A model generated the notes under the pieces. It saw only the letters and a program-made list of their open reading frames with translations. It was not told the origin of the DNA and searched no databases. Of a DNA stretch of 64,000 bases, positions 1 to 8,135 are shown piece after piece. The translations under genes and the position numbers were made by a program. Every line of letters begins with the position of its first letter. The first letter of the stretch is position 1. The DNA is from Xanthomonas sp. 3793. GTDB lineage: Bacteria > Pseudomonadota > Gammaproteobacteria > Xanthomonadales > Xanthomonadaceae. The stretch is taken from the NCBI RefSeq assembly GCF_024806835.1, contig NZ_JANTYU010000001.1, forward strand, positions 248,001-312,000, in the 5' to 3' direction.

Positions 1-161
1 TGCCAGTCTTCCTGCTCAAGCGATCGCACCACGTGCGCCGGCATGCGTAGCTTGCCAGCGACATCGTCCACACTCAGACCTGCTGCTTCGCGCGCCTCGC
101 GCAACTGCGGCCCGCAGCCCTTTTCCTGCTCGAAAGGGTTCGGATTGGAATCACTGATCAC
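1..161 (-). CDS. rodZ: RodZ-like helix-turn-helix protein (N-terminal fragment)
   Basis: Only the first 53 or so codons lie in the window; the gene continues past the left edge. The visible N-terminus contains the segment LREAREAAGLSVDDVAGKL followed by an RMPAHVVRSLEQEDW-like stretch, typical of the cytoplasmic Cro/CI-type helix-turn-helix of RodZ, which links MreB to the cell envelope. The GTG start overlaps the pilF stop by four bases (GTGA), so translation is probably coupled. A pilF-rodZ order is common in gammaproteobacteria. The membrane and periplasmic parts are not visible, so the assignment rests on this short domain and the context. Confidence 0.7.
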   Translation of the reverse strand, partial: MISDSNPNPFEQEKGCGPQLREAREAAGLSVDDVAGKLRMPAHVVRSLEQEDW

Positions 162-970
162 AATGCATTGGCCCCGGGGTTAGCGGTCGCTGCGTCAGGA
201 AATTCCTTGACCAACCGCTGTTGGTAACGGCTGGCAGCTACCTTGTCGCCTAGCCCTTGCTCAATCTGAATGGCGAGTTGTAACACGGAAGCCGTTACCG
301 GTGCAGCCGCAAGCCGGCGTTCGATAAAGGCACGTGCTTCGAAATAATTGCGACGCCCGGCCTCCAGCCGCGCCATCGACTCCAACGCATAAGGATTGCC
401 CGGATCCATGTCGAGCGCCTTGCGCAAATCGCTTGCCGCTCGCTCGGGCTGCCCCGCCTTGAGTGCGCAACCGCCTGCATTGCCGAGCGCGGACGCAGGC
501 GATGCGTAGGTTCGGTCGGCCAGTGCGCGATCGAACCAGATCAGCGACTCGGCAGGCGACCCATTGGCGCACACCCACGCGCCATAATTGTTCAACACGT
601 CGCCGCGCTGCGGCGCCAGTTCGGCGGCACGGCGATAGGATGCGCCGGAGCCGGCAACATCGCCGCGCCCACCCTGGATCAGGGCCAACATGCCGATCGC
701 ATCCACCGACTGCGGATCTTTCTTCAACGCGGCGCGGATCTGCTCTTCGGCGCCGACATAGTCGCCGGTCTGCATCCGGTTGCTGGCCAGGCCGAGCTTT
801 TCCCGCACCGCCAAGCGATCCTTGGTGGCCTTGTTGTCGCGGAACGAATAGACCGGCGCCACTTCTTCCACGCGCTTGGCCGAGCCGGCCTTGGCATTGC
901 GACCACCGCAGCCGGCCGCGCACAGCGCGATCGCCACGGCGGCCATTAACGCGAGTTCACGCTGCCGCAT
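158..970 (-). CDS. pilF: Type IV pilus biogenesis lipoprotein PilF (TPR protein)
   Basis: A 270-residue protein. Its N-terminus, starting [14 protein letters not shown] and ending in the lipobox CAAGC, is a lipoprotein signal peptide. The rest is made of tetratricopeptide repeats, such as the stretch around [19 protein letters not shown] and the later [15 protein letters not shown]. PilF is the outer-membrane pilotin that helps the PilQ secretin assemble for type IV pili. The ATG at 970 was chosen because it begins the lipoprotein signal; a longer frame upstream has no signal. The start overlaps the rlmN stop by 14 bases, so rlmN-pilF-rodZ is likely one operon. Confidence 0.88.
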   Translation of the reverse strand: MRQRELALMAAVAIALCAAGCGGRNAKAGSAKRVEEVAPVYSFRDNKATKDRLAVREKLGLASNRMQTGDYVGAEEQIRAALKKDPQSVDAIGMLALIQGGRGDVAGSGASYRRAAELAPQRGDVLNNYGAWVCANGSPAESLIWFDRALADRTYASPASALGNAGGCALKAGQPERAASDLRKALDMDPGNPYALESMARLEAGRRNYFEARAFIERRLAAAPVTASVLQLAIQIEQGLGDKVAASRYQQRLVKEFPDAATANPGANAL

Positions 971-2162
971 CTCGATCGGCCTGCCCTTCCAATGTGCGGC
1001 GGAATTCCGCCTGGCGACGGGTACGGTCCATGACCTGCCCCTTGAGCTGCCCGCATGCCGCATCGATGTCGTCGCCACGCGTACGGCGAACCATCGTCAG
1101 CACCTGCGCGTCGAGCAGAATCTTCTGGAATGCGCGGATCTCCGTCTCTCCGGAACGCTCGTAACGCGTGCCGGGGAAGGGATTGAACGGAATCAGGTTG
1201 ACCTTGCCGGCATCCTTGGACTGCACCGCATTGTCGAACTGACGCATCAATCTGGCCAGCTGGCGTGCGTGCTCCGGCTGGTCGTTGATGCCCTTCATCA
1301 AGGTGTATTCGAAGGTCACCGAGTCGCGCTTTTTGCTGCCACGCAGATAGCGCGCGCAGGATTCCATCAACTCGGCGATCGGGTACTTCTTGTTCAGCGG
1401 CACCAGGCTCTCGCGCAGCGCGTCGTTGGCGGCGTGCAACGAGACCGCCAGCGAGACATCGCTTTCGGTGGAAAGCCGGTCGATCATCGGGACCAGACCG
1501 GAGGTCGACAGCGTCACCCGCTTGCTGGCGAGGCCATAGCCCAGATCGTCGCGCATCACACTCATCGCGCGCACGACGTTGTCGAAATTCATCAACGGCT
1601 CGCCCATGCCCATCATCACCACATTGGTGAGGCGGCGTTGCTGGTGCGGCACGTTGCCCAGATGGCGCGCAGCAACCCATACCTGCCCGATGATTTCGGC
1701 GGTGGTGAGGTTGCGATTGAAGCCCTGGGTGGCGGTCGAACAGAACGTGCAGTTCAACCCGCAGCCGACCTGGGACGACACGCACAGCGTGCCGCGGCCC
1801 TTGTCGGGGATGTAGACCGTTTCGATGGCGTTCTTGCCGTCGGTCCCCATAGCCAGCAGCCATTTGTGGGTCCCGTCGGTGGACGGCTTGTCGAACACCA
1901 CATTGGGAACCAGCACCTCGGCATGCTGGTGCAACTTCGCACGCAATGCCTTACCGAGGTCGGTCATCTGGTCGAAATCGGTGACGTAGCGGTGGTGAAT
2001 CCACTTCATCACCTGATGGGCACGGTAGCGCGCTTCGCCGAGCGTGTCGGCGAAGAAGCGCTCCAGTCCCTCGCGGTCGAGGTCGAGCAGGTTCTGCTTG
2101 CGCAGTTCCGGGGTACGGACTGGGACGTCCTGCAACACGGAGGGGATCACGACCTCATTCAC
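957..2162 (-). CDS. rlmN: Dual-specificity 23S rRNA/tRNA adenine C2-methyltransferase RlmN
   Basis: A 401-residue radical-SAM enzyme that methylates C2 of A2503 in 23S rRNA and A37 in certain tRNAs. The iron-sulfur motif CX3CX2C is visible as C134, C138 and C141 (GCGLNCTFC). A second catalytic cysteine lies near residue 370 in DDIDAACGQ, matching the ping-pong methyl transfer mechanism of the family. Length is normal. It follows ndk after an 18-base gap and overlaps pilF. The order ndk-rlmN-pilF-rodZ is conserved in many gammaproteobacteria. Confidence 0.95.
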   Translation of the reverse strand: MNEVVIPSVLQDVPVRTPELRKQNLLDLDREGLERFFADTLGEARYRAHQVMKWIHHRYVTDFDQMTDLGKALRAKLHQHAEVLVPNVVFDKPSTDGTHKWLLAMGTDGKNAIETVYIPDKGRGTLCVSSQVGCGLNCTFCSTATQGFNRNLTTAEIIGQVWVAARHLGNVPHQQRRLTNVVMMGMGEPLMNFDNVVRAMSVMRDDLGYGLASKRVTLSTSGLVPMIDRLSTESDVSLAVSLHAANDALRESLVPLNKKYPIAELMESCARYLRGSKKRDSVTFEYTLMKGINDQPEHARQLARLMRQFDNAVQSKDAGKVNLIPFNPFPGTRYERSGETEIRAFQKILLDAQVLTMVRRTRGDDIDAACGQLKGQVMDRTRRQAEFRRTLEGQADRDAAA

Positions 2163-2180
2163 GATTCGACTCTCTCGGCC

Positions 2181-2606
2181 TCAGCGCGAGACCACTTCTG
2201 TTGCGGCGAAGAAATAGGCGACTTCATTGGCAGCGTTCTCGACCGAATCCGAGCCGTGGGCGGCATTGGCATCGATCGAGTCGGCGAAATCGGCGCGGAT
2301 GGTGCCCGGCGCAGCGTCCTTGGGATTGGTCGCGCCCAGCAGGTCGCGATGCGCGGCAACGGCATTCTCGCCTTCCAGCGCCTGGATCATCACTGGGCCG
2401 GAAATCATGAATTCGACCAGCGCATTGAAGAACGGACGCTCGCGGTGAACGGCATAGAAGCCTTCGGCTTCCCGGCGCGACAACTGCTTGTATTTGGCGG
2501 CCACCACTTTCAGGCCAGCCTTCTCGAAGCGGCTGTAGATTTCGCCAATGACGTTCTTGGCGACGGCATCAGGCTTGATGATGGACAGGGTGCGCTCCAG
2601 CGCCAT
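2181..2606 (-). CDS. ndk: Nucleoside diphosphate kinase
   Basis: A 141-residue enzyme that transfers a phosphate between nucleoside di- and triphosphates to balance NTP and dNTP pools. It starts with the family signature [15 protein letters not shown]. The phosphohistidine H117 is visible in the motif NAAHGSDS. Length is standard. It is the first gene of the minus-strand ndk-rlmN-pilF-rodZ run. A terminator-like hairpin lies just upstream at 2654-2678 on the same strand. Confidence 0.97.
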   Translation of the reverse strand: MALERTLSIIKPDAVAKNVIGEIYSRFEKAGLKVVAAKYKQLSRREAEGFYAVHRERPFFNALVEFMISGPVMIQALEGENAVAAHRDLLGATNPKDAAPGTIRADFADSIDANAAHGSDSVENAANEVAYFFAATEVVSR

Positions 2607-2653
2607 TGGGAATTCTCCGTTGGGCGGGCCACTGAAGGCCCGAGGTTATCATG

Positions 2654-2678
2654 AAAAAAACCCGCGTCAAAACGCGGG
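2654..2678 (-). terminator. Intrinsic terminator-like hairpin upstream of ndk
   Basis: A perfect 7-bp stem (CCCGCGT 2661-2667 with ACGCGGG 2672-2678, 4-base loop) is followed on the minus strand by seven T residues. It lies 48 bases upstream of the ndk start, pointing towards ndk, while the next gene on that side is divergent. It either ends a short minus-strand transcript or acts as an attenuator in the ndk leader. Confidence 0.65.
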
Positions 2679-2789
2679 CTTAGGCTTCTTTGCGATGGTC
2701 AATTCTATCTCGTCGCCCGCATGTTTGCACACCGCCCCCTGAATCGTGCTGCATTGCCGCATGACCTGCCCGCAACCAAGCCCGTAGAC

Positions 2790-2805
2790 TCAAACAATCG
2801 TTTGA
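2790..2805. promoter_or_regulatory. PsrA-type operator upstream of the TetR gene
   Basis: An inverted repeat TCAAAC-N4-GTTTGA ends 19 bases before the repressor start codon. It fits the PsrA consensus known from Pseudomonas, (G/C)AAAC-N2-4-GTTT(G/C). An overlapping outer dyad GACTCAA (2787-2793) / TTGAGTC (2806-2812) adds a second symmetry axis. The position suggests autoregulation of the whole psrA-fadN-fadA unit. Confidence 0.6.
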
Positions 2806-2824
2806 TTGAGTCCGGCCCCAGCGC

Positions 2825-3457
2825 ATGCCCAAGCCCGCCCACTTCTCCACCAAGGACCGCATTCTCGGTGCCGCCGAGGAGCTGTTCGCCCAGCATGGGT
2901 TTGCCGGCACCTCGCTGCGGCAGCTGACCACCCAGGCCGACGTCAACATCGCCGCGGTCAACTACCACTTCGGCTCCAAGGAAAACCTGGTCAACGAGGT
3001 GTTCCGCCGTCGCATGGACGAAATGACAGCCGCGCGACTGCAACAGCTGGAGGCGGCGAAAAAATCCCAGCCCGGCGAGCTCACCGCGGTGCTGGCCGCA
3101 TTCGTCGAGCCGGCCCTGGCGATGGCGCAGGACCGCCAGAACGGCGGCGCCTTCGTACGTGTGATCGCCCGGGCCTATGCGGAAAAGAACGACAACCTGC
3201 GCAAGTTCCTGTCCGACCATTACGGTCATGTCCTGCGCGAATTCGGCAAGGCCATTGCCGGTTGCGTGCCGGGCCTGAGCAAGGAGGAGCTGTACTGGCG
3301 GCTGGACTTTCTGGCCGGGGCGCTTACCTACGCGATGGCCGATTTCGGGCTGATCAAGCGCCCGGCAGGGGTCAGCGAGGCCGACCACCGTGCGCGGGCC
3401 GCGCGCGAACTCATTCGTTTCGCGGAACCCGGTTTCCGCGCTCATTCCACACCGTAA
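2825..3457 (+). CDS. psrA: TetR-family repressor, PsrA-like
   Basis: A 210-residue regulator. The N-terminal TetR helix-turn-helix spans about residues 10-55, ending in the classic VNYHFGSKENLVNEVF. The C-terminal part (ALTYAMADFG region) resembles PsrA of Pseudomonas, which senses long-chain fatty acids or acyl-CoA and represses beta-oxidation genes. The PsrA-type operator directly upstream and the beta-oxidation genes downstream support this. The fadN start follows the stop by 25 bases, implying one operon. The symbol is by similarity and context; a related TetR repressor of fatty-acid genes is the alternative. Confidence 0.75.
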   Translation: MPKPAHFSTKDRILGAAEELFAQHGFAGTSLRQLTTQADVNIAAVNYHFGSKENLVNEVFRRRMDEMTAARLQQLEAAKKSQPGELTAVLAAFVEPALAMAQDRQNGGAFVRVIARAYAEKNDNLRKFLSDHYGHVLREFGKAIAGCVPGLSKEELYWRLDFLAGALTYAMADFGLIKRPAGVSEADHRARAARELIRFAEPGFRAHSTP

Positions 3458-3482
3458 ACGTTCCACCAAGAGGCTAATTGCT

Positions 3483-5855
3483 ATGTCCAATCCGTTGCTA
3501 GTTCGTCGCGCCGCCGTGCTCGGTGCCGGCGTCATGGGCGCGCAGATCGCCGCGCACCTCACCAATGCCGGCGTCGACACCGTGCTGTTCGACCTGCCCG
3601 CCAAGGAAGGTCCCGCCGACGGCATCGTGCTCAAGGCCATCGCCAATCTCGGCAAACTCAGCCCCGCCCCGCTCGCCAGCAAGGCGCTGGCCGAGGCGAT
3701 CACACCGGCCAACTACGAGAGCGGCCTGGAACAGCTGCGCGACTGCGACCTGATCATCGAGGCGATCGCCGAGCGCATGGACTGGAAGCAGGACCTGTAC
3801 AAGAAGATCGCCCCGTTCGTGTCCGAGCATGCGGTGCTGGCGTCCAACACCTCGGGCCTGGGCATCAACAAGCTCTCCGACGTGCTGCCGGAGCAGTTGC
3901 GCCATCGCTTCTGCGGCGTGCATTTCTTCAACCCGCCGCGCTACATGCACCTGGCCGAGCTGATCCCGGCCAGGGGCACCGACAAGGCCGTGCTCGAAGG
4001 ACTGGAGAGTTTCCTGGTCACCACGCTGGGCAAGGGCGTGGTGTATGCGAAGGACACCCCGAACTTCATCGGCAACCGCATCGGCGTGTTCTCGATCCTG
4101 TCCACCATCCATCACACCCAGCAATTCGGCCTGGGTTTCGATGAAGTGGATGGCCTGACCGGCCCGCTGGTCGGCCGCCCGAAGTCGGCGACCTACCGCA
4201 CCTCCGACGTGGTCGGCCTGGACACCATGGCGCACGTGATCAAGACCATGGGCGACACTCTGCCCGACGATCCGTGGCACGAGTATTTCAAGTCGCCGAA
4301 GTGGCTGGATGCGCTGATCGCCAAGGGTGCGCTGGGACAGAAGGTCGGCGCCGGCATCTTCCGCAAGGTGGGCAAGGACATCGTGGTGCTGGACCTGGAA
4401 AAGCAGGATTACCGCGCCGCCGATCGCACTGCCGCACCCGAGGTGGTGGAGATCCTCAAGATCAAGAACCCGGCCGAAAAGTTCGCCAAGCTGCGCGAAA
4501 GCCAGCACCCGCAGGCGCAGTTCCTGTGGGCCACGTTCCGCGACCTGTTCCACTACAGCGCTTATCACCTGGCCGATATCGCCGAGACCGCGCGCGATGT
4601 GGACCTGGCGATCCGCTGGGGCTACGGCTGGTCGCTGGGCCCGTTCGAGACCTGGCAGGCCGCCGGCTGGAAGCAGGTGGCGCAGTGGATTGCCGAAGAC
4701 ATCTCCAACGGCAAGAGCATGAGCAGCGCACCGTTGCCGAACTGGGTCTTCGACGGTCGCGACGGCGTGCATGGTGCCGAAGGCTCCTACAGCCCTGCGC
4801 GCGACGCCAAGCTGCCGCGCTCGGCGCTGCCGGTGTACAAGCGCCAGCGCTTCCCCGATCCGCTGCTGGGCGAGCAGTTTTCGCCGGGCGAGACCGTTTT
4901 CGAAAACGACGGCGTGCGCATGTGGCATGACGGCGACGACATCGCCGTGGTCAGCTTCAAGACCAAGATGAACACCGTGTCCGACCATGTTCTCAATGGT
5001 CTGCAGGACGTGGTGGGTCGTGCGGAGAAGGACTTCGCCGGCCTGGTGATCTGGCAGCAGAAGGAGCCCTTCTCCGCCGGTGCCGATCTGGCCGGTGCGC
5101 TGGGTCTGCTGCAGGCCGGCAAGGTGGACGCGTTCGAAGCGCTGGTCGCCAACTTCCAGGCCACCAGCCAGCGCATCAAGTATGCGCAGGTGCCGGTGAT
5201 TTCGGCGGTGCGCGGGCTGGCGCTGGGTGGCGGTTGCGAGTTCCAGATGCATAGCGCCAAGACCGTGGCCTCGCTGGAAAGCTATATCGGCCTGGTCGAA
5301 GCCGGCGTCGGCCTGCTGCCGGCCGGTGGTGGCCTGAAGGAGATCGCGGCGCGTGCCTCGGTGGCGGCAGGTCCGGGCGGCGATGTGTTCGCCGAGCTGA
5401 AGAAGACCTTCGAAACCGTCGCGATGGCCAAGGTCTCCAACTCGGCGGTCAACGCCCAGGAGCTGGGCCTGCTGCGCACCACCGACAAGATCGTCTTCAA
5501 CAGCTACGAGGCACTGCACATCGCCAAGGCCGAAGCGCGCGCACTGGCCGAAGGCGGCTACCGCGCGCCGTTGCCGGCACGCCGCATCCAGGTCGCCGGC
5601 GACGTGGGCATCGCCACCTTCAAGATGCTGCTGGTCAACATGCTGGAAGGCCGCTTCATCAGCGAATACGACTACGAGATCGCCACCCGCATCGCCACGG
5701 TCGTGTGCGGCGGCGAGGTCGATCGCGGCGCGCTGGTGGACGAAGAATGGCTGCTCAAGCTAGAGCGCAAGCACTTCGTCGAACTGGCCCAGCAGGAAAA
5801 GACCCAGGCGCGGATTGGGCACATGCTCAAGACGGGTAAGCCTCTCAGGAACTGA
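3483..5855 (+). CDS. fadN: 3-hydroxyacyl-CoA dehydrogenase / enoyl-CoA hydratase (FadN type)
   Basis: A 790-residue multifunctional beta-oxidation enzyme. The N-terminus has the NAD-binding motif GAGVMG (residues 14-19), and the dehydrogenase histidine is near residue 146 in GVHFFNPPRYMHL. A 3HCDH C-terminal domain follows. A crotonase (enoyl-CoA hydratase) fold fills about residues 490-700, with FSAGADL and LALGGGCEFQ. This domain order, dehydrogenase first and hydratase last, is that of Bacillus FadN (789 aa), not Escherichia FadB. ATG 3483 is preceded by AAGAGG. It pairs with the thiolase gene downstream. Confidence 0.88.
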   Translation: MSNPLLVRRAAVLGAGVMGAQIAAHLTNAGVDTVLFDLPAKEGPADGIVLKAIANLGKLSPAPLASKALAEAITPANYESGLEQLRDCDLIIEAIAERMDWKQDLYKKIAPFVSEHAVLASNTSGLGINKLSDVLPEQLRHRFCGVHFFNPPRYMHLAELIPARGTDKAVLEGLESFLVTTLGKGVVYAKDTPNFIGNRIGVFSILSTIHHTQQFGLGFDEVDGLTGPLVGRPKSATYRTSDVVGLDTMAHVIKTMGDTLPDDPWHEYFKSPKWLDALIAKGALGQKVGAGIFRKVGKDIVVLDLEKQDYRAADRTAAPEVVEILKIKNPAEKFAKLRESQHPQAQFLWATFRDLFHYSAYHLADIAETARDVDLAIRWGYGWSLGPFETWQAAGWKQVAQWIAEDISNGKSMSSAPLPNWVFDGRDGVHGAEGSYSPARDAKLPRSALPVYKRQRFPDPLLGEQFSPGETVFENDGVRMWHDGDDIAVVSFKTKMNTVSDHVLNGLQDVVGRAEKDFAGLVIWQQKEPFSAGADLAGALGLLQAGKVDAFEALVANFQATSQRIKYAQVPVISAVRGLALGGGCEFQMHSAKTVASLESYIGLVEAGVGLLPAGGGLKEIAARASVAAGPGGDVFAELKKTFETVAMAKVSNSAVNAQELGLLRTTDKIVFNSYEALHIAKAEARALAEGGYRAPLPARRIQVAGDVGIATFKMLLVNMLEGRFISEYDYEIATRIATVVCGGEVDRGALVDEEWLLKLERKHFVELAQQEKTQARIGHMLKTGKPLRN

Positions 5856-5856
5856 G

Positions 5857-6001
5857 ATTCGGGAGTCGGGATTGGGGATTCGTAACAGCGGGTCCCCTGC
5901 CCTCCACCATTCTCGCTTCCACCAAATTCATCCGCCGGGCAGGAACATTCAGGAATCAGGATCCGCAGTTGCGAATCCCCAATCCCGAATCCCCAATCCC
6001 G
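5857..6001. repeat. Intergenic palindromic repeat, copy A (GGGATTGGGGATTCG family)
   Basis: The gap between fadN and fadA holds a left arm at 5857-5882 and a right arm at 5970-6000 that share a 17-base reverse-complementary core, TCGGGATTGGGGATTCG. About 90 bases separate the arms. Related copies occur at 34074-34194, 37163-37409 and 41529-41660. The element sits inside an apparent operon and could fold in the mRNA. Confidence 0.8.
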
Positions 6002-6017
6002 GCTATCGGAGATAGCC
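6001..6017 (+). promoter_or_regulatory. Hairpin enclosing the fadA ribosome-binding site
   Basis: A perfect 7-bp stem, GGCTATC (6001-6007) with GATAGCC (6011-6017), has the loop GGA. It ends exactly at the base before the fadA ATG. The only Shine-Dalgarno-like sequence, GGAGA, lies in the loop and the first stem bases. The structure could limit translation initiation of fadA. Confidence 0.5.
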
Positions 6018-7223
6018 ATGAGCAAGCAGATTCAAGAAGCCTACATCGTTGCCGCCACCCGTACCCCGGTCGGCAAGGCGCCGAAGGGCGTGTTCCGCAA
6101 CACCCGTCCCGACGACATGCTGGCGCACGTGCTGCGCGCGGTGGTCGCGCAGGCGCCGGGCATCGATCTGTCGCGCATCGACGACGCCATCATCGGCTGC
6201 GCGATGCCGGAGGGCGAGCAAGGCATGAACGTGGCGCGCATCGGCGTGCTGCTCGCCGGCCTGCCCAACACCGTCGCCGGCCAGACCATCAATCGCTTCT
6301 GCTCGTCCGGTATCCAGGCGGTGGCGATGGCGGCCGACCAGATCCGTCTGGGCAATGCCGACCTGATGCTGGCAGGCGGTACCGAGTCGATGTCGATGGT
6401 GCCGATGATGGGCAACAAGGTCGCCATGTCGCCGAACGTCTTTGCCGACGACCACGTCGCCATCGCCTATGGCATGGGCATTACCGCCGAGAAAGTCGCC
6501 GAGGAATGGAAGGTCTCGCGCGAGGACCAGGATGCGTTTGCGCTGGCATCGCATCAGAAGGCCATCGCCGCCATTGCCGCAGGCGAATTCCGCGACGAGA
6601 TCACTCCGTACGAAATCCTGTCGCACCAGCCCGACCTGGCCGGCAATGTCATCGCGCTGCGCAAGCGCCTGGTCGACACCGACGAAGGCCCGCGCCCGGA
6701 CAGCTCGCTCGAAGGCCTGGCCAAGCTGCGCCCGGTGTTCCGCAACGGCCAGTTCGGCGGCAGCGTCACCGCCGGCAATTCCTCGCAGATGAGCGACGGC
6801 GCCGGTGCGGTGCTGCTGGCCTCCGAGCAGGCGATCAAGGATTACGGCCTGACCCCGCTGGCGCGTTTCGTCAGCTTCTCGGTGGCCGGCGTGCGCCCGG
6901 AAGTCATGGGCATCGGCCCGATCGCAGCCATTCCCAAGGCACTCAAGCAGGCCGGCCTGACCAAGGACCAACTCGACTGGATCGAGCTCAACGAAGCCTT
7001 CGCCGCGCAGGCCTTGGCGGTGATCCGCGACAGCGAGCTGGATCCGTCCAAGGTCAATCCGCTGGGCGGCGCGATCGCCCTCGGCCATCCGCTGGGCGCG
7101 ACCGGCGCGATCCGTGCCGCCACCCTGGTGCACGGCCTGCGTCGCCGTCAGCAGAAGTACGGCATGGTCACCATGTGCATCGGCACCGGCATGGGCGCGG
7201 CAGGCATCATCGAAGCGTTGTAA
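6018..7223 (+). CDS. fadA: Acetyl-CoA acyltransferase (3-ketoacyl-CoA thiolase)
   Basis: A 401-residue thiolase that cleaves 3-ketoacyl-CoA to acetyl-CoA and a shortened acyl-CoA, the last step of beta-oxidation. The nucleophilic C95 is in NRFCSSG, the catalytic H357 in GHPLGATG and the second C387 in CIGTGMG. It forms the expected pair with fadN. The start has an unusual hairpin around its ribosome-binding site and is separated from fadN by a palindromic repeat, so its expression may be uncoupled from fadN. A biosynthetic acetyl-CoA acetyltransferase is less likely given the neighbour. Confidence 0.93.
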   Translation: MSKQIQEAYIVAATRTPVGKAPKGVFRNTRPDDMLAHVLRAVVAQAPGIDLSRIDDAIIGCAMPEGEQGMNVARIGVLLAGLPNTVAGQTINRFCSSGIQAVAMAADQIRLGNADLMLAGGTESMSMVPMMGNKVAMSPNVFADDHVAIAYGMGITAEKVAEEWKVSREDQDAFALASHQKAIAAIAAGEFRDEITPYEILSHQPDLAGNVIALRKRLVDTDEGPRPDSSLEGLAKLRPVFRNGQFGGSVTAGNSSQMSDGAGAVLLASEQAIKDYGLTPLARFVSFSVAGVRPEVMGIGPIAAIPKALKQAGLTKDQLDWIELNEAFAAQALAVIRDSELDPSKVNPLGGAIALGHPLGATGAIRAATLVHGLRRRQQKYGMVTMCIGTGMGAAGIIEAL

Positions 7224-7553
7224 GCACGGGTTCGACGAGATCGGCCAAGGTGCCGATCTCGCGAACGCGATCAGCAGTGACCGAAGGCGTGCGCAAGCAC
7301 GCCTTCTTTATGGCCAACCGCAACCCGTCGTCGGCCGGAGCTGCGCTGCGAGCGGAATCACTTGCACCAGTCGACATCTCCGGTGGGTGCGCCGATCGCA
7401 CCTTGTTGCGCTCTGTTTTAGCGACCGCAGCGCTCGGCTGCATCGTGGGAACCGCCGCGCCCGCAGTGCCGCACACCCCGAGATAACCGCCGCATGCAAT
7501 GCCGCCGGGAAGCCTTCGCCAGCAAACTTCAGCACCTACAACAAGGCCGATGC
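7224..7553. other. Gap between fadA and crcB (convergent)
   Basis: No convincing gene is seen in these 330 bases. They contain a perfect 9-bp hairpin without a T tract (GAGATCGGC 7237-7245 with GCCGATCTC 7252-7260), then the terminator listed separately. The remaining sequence up to the crcB stop has only short, low-quality reading frames. Confidence 0.6.
7283..7309 (+). terminator. Rho-independent terminator after fadA
   Basis: A perfect 10-bp stem, GAAGGCGTGC (7283-7292) with GCACGCCTTC (7297-7306), carries a GCAA tetraloop and is followed by TTTA. It lies 60 bases after the fadA stop and ends the psrA-fadN-fadA unit. Confidence 0.75.
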
Positions 7554-7955
7554 CTAGCGCGTCACCAGCCACTGGCCTGTCCGCGCACCCGCAAACACCA
7601 GCAACAGCCCGGCCACCAGCGTCATTGCCAGATACACGCCGATCATCGTGGACCGATCGGTACGCGCAAACACCAGGCATTCCATCATCAGCGATGAAAA
7701 CGTGGTCAGCCCGCCGATCACGCCGACGATCAACAGGGCCCGCAGCGGCCAGCTCGATGGTCCGCGCGCATCCAGCCAGACCAGCAGTACGCCGGCGACG
7801 AACGAGCCGAGCAGATTCACCGCCAGCGTTCCCCACGGAAAACCGGTACCGAAGCGCTGCAACAACGACGCGCCAATGGCAAAACGCAAACCGGAACCCA
7901 GTGCACCGCCGGTCATCGCCAGCAACAGCTGTTGCCACCACACCGGTGCATTCAT
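7554..7955 (-). CDS. crcB: Fluoride ion channel CrcB/FluC
   Basis: A 133-residue inner-membrane protein with four hydrophobic segments. It carries the FluC signatures [10 protein letters not shown] (residues 16-25), [10 protein letters not shown] (43-52) and GGLTTFSS (81-88). FluC dimers export fluoride. It is the last gene of the minus-strand run ftsK, DUF3857, lolA, rarA, crcB, with a 180-base gap after rarA. I looked for a fluoride riboswitch in that gap and could not support one. Confidence 0.93.
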   Translation of the reverse strand: MNAPVWWQQLLLAMTGGALGSGLRFAIGASLLQRFGTGFPWGTLAVNLLGSFVAGVLLVWLDARGPSSWPLRALLIVGVIGGLTTFSSLMMECLVFARTDRSTMIGVYLAMTLVAGLLLVFAGARTGQWLVTR

Positions 7956-8135
7956 GCGTGCACCCCGCTATCGGGGAGAGTATTCGGAGAAATAGCGTGC
8001 GACATCGGCGTCATCCATCCTGAGTCAAGAAGCGATGCCGGGGCACAGGCCTGCCGCCCCGGCGGGGGTGGCAGGCATCATCAGCACGCAGAGTGCGCGC
8101 GGTTCAAGGAGGAATGCCATCTCCTGTACGGGCGA

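Noticed and set aside
3498-5519. Minus-strand open frame of 673 codons opposite fadN
   Set aside because: It is the shadow of the FadN-type gene, with the same biased composition and no domain.
7956-8135. Fluoride riboswitch before crcB
   Set aside because: The leader has a small CCCCGCTATCGGGG-type hairpin but not the conserved fluoride-motif segments.
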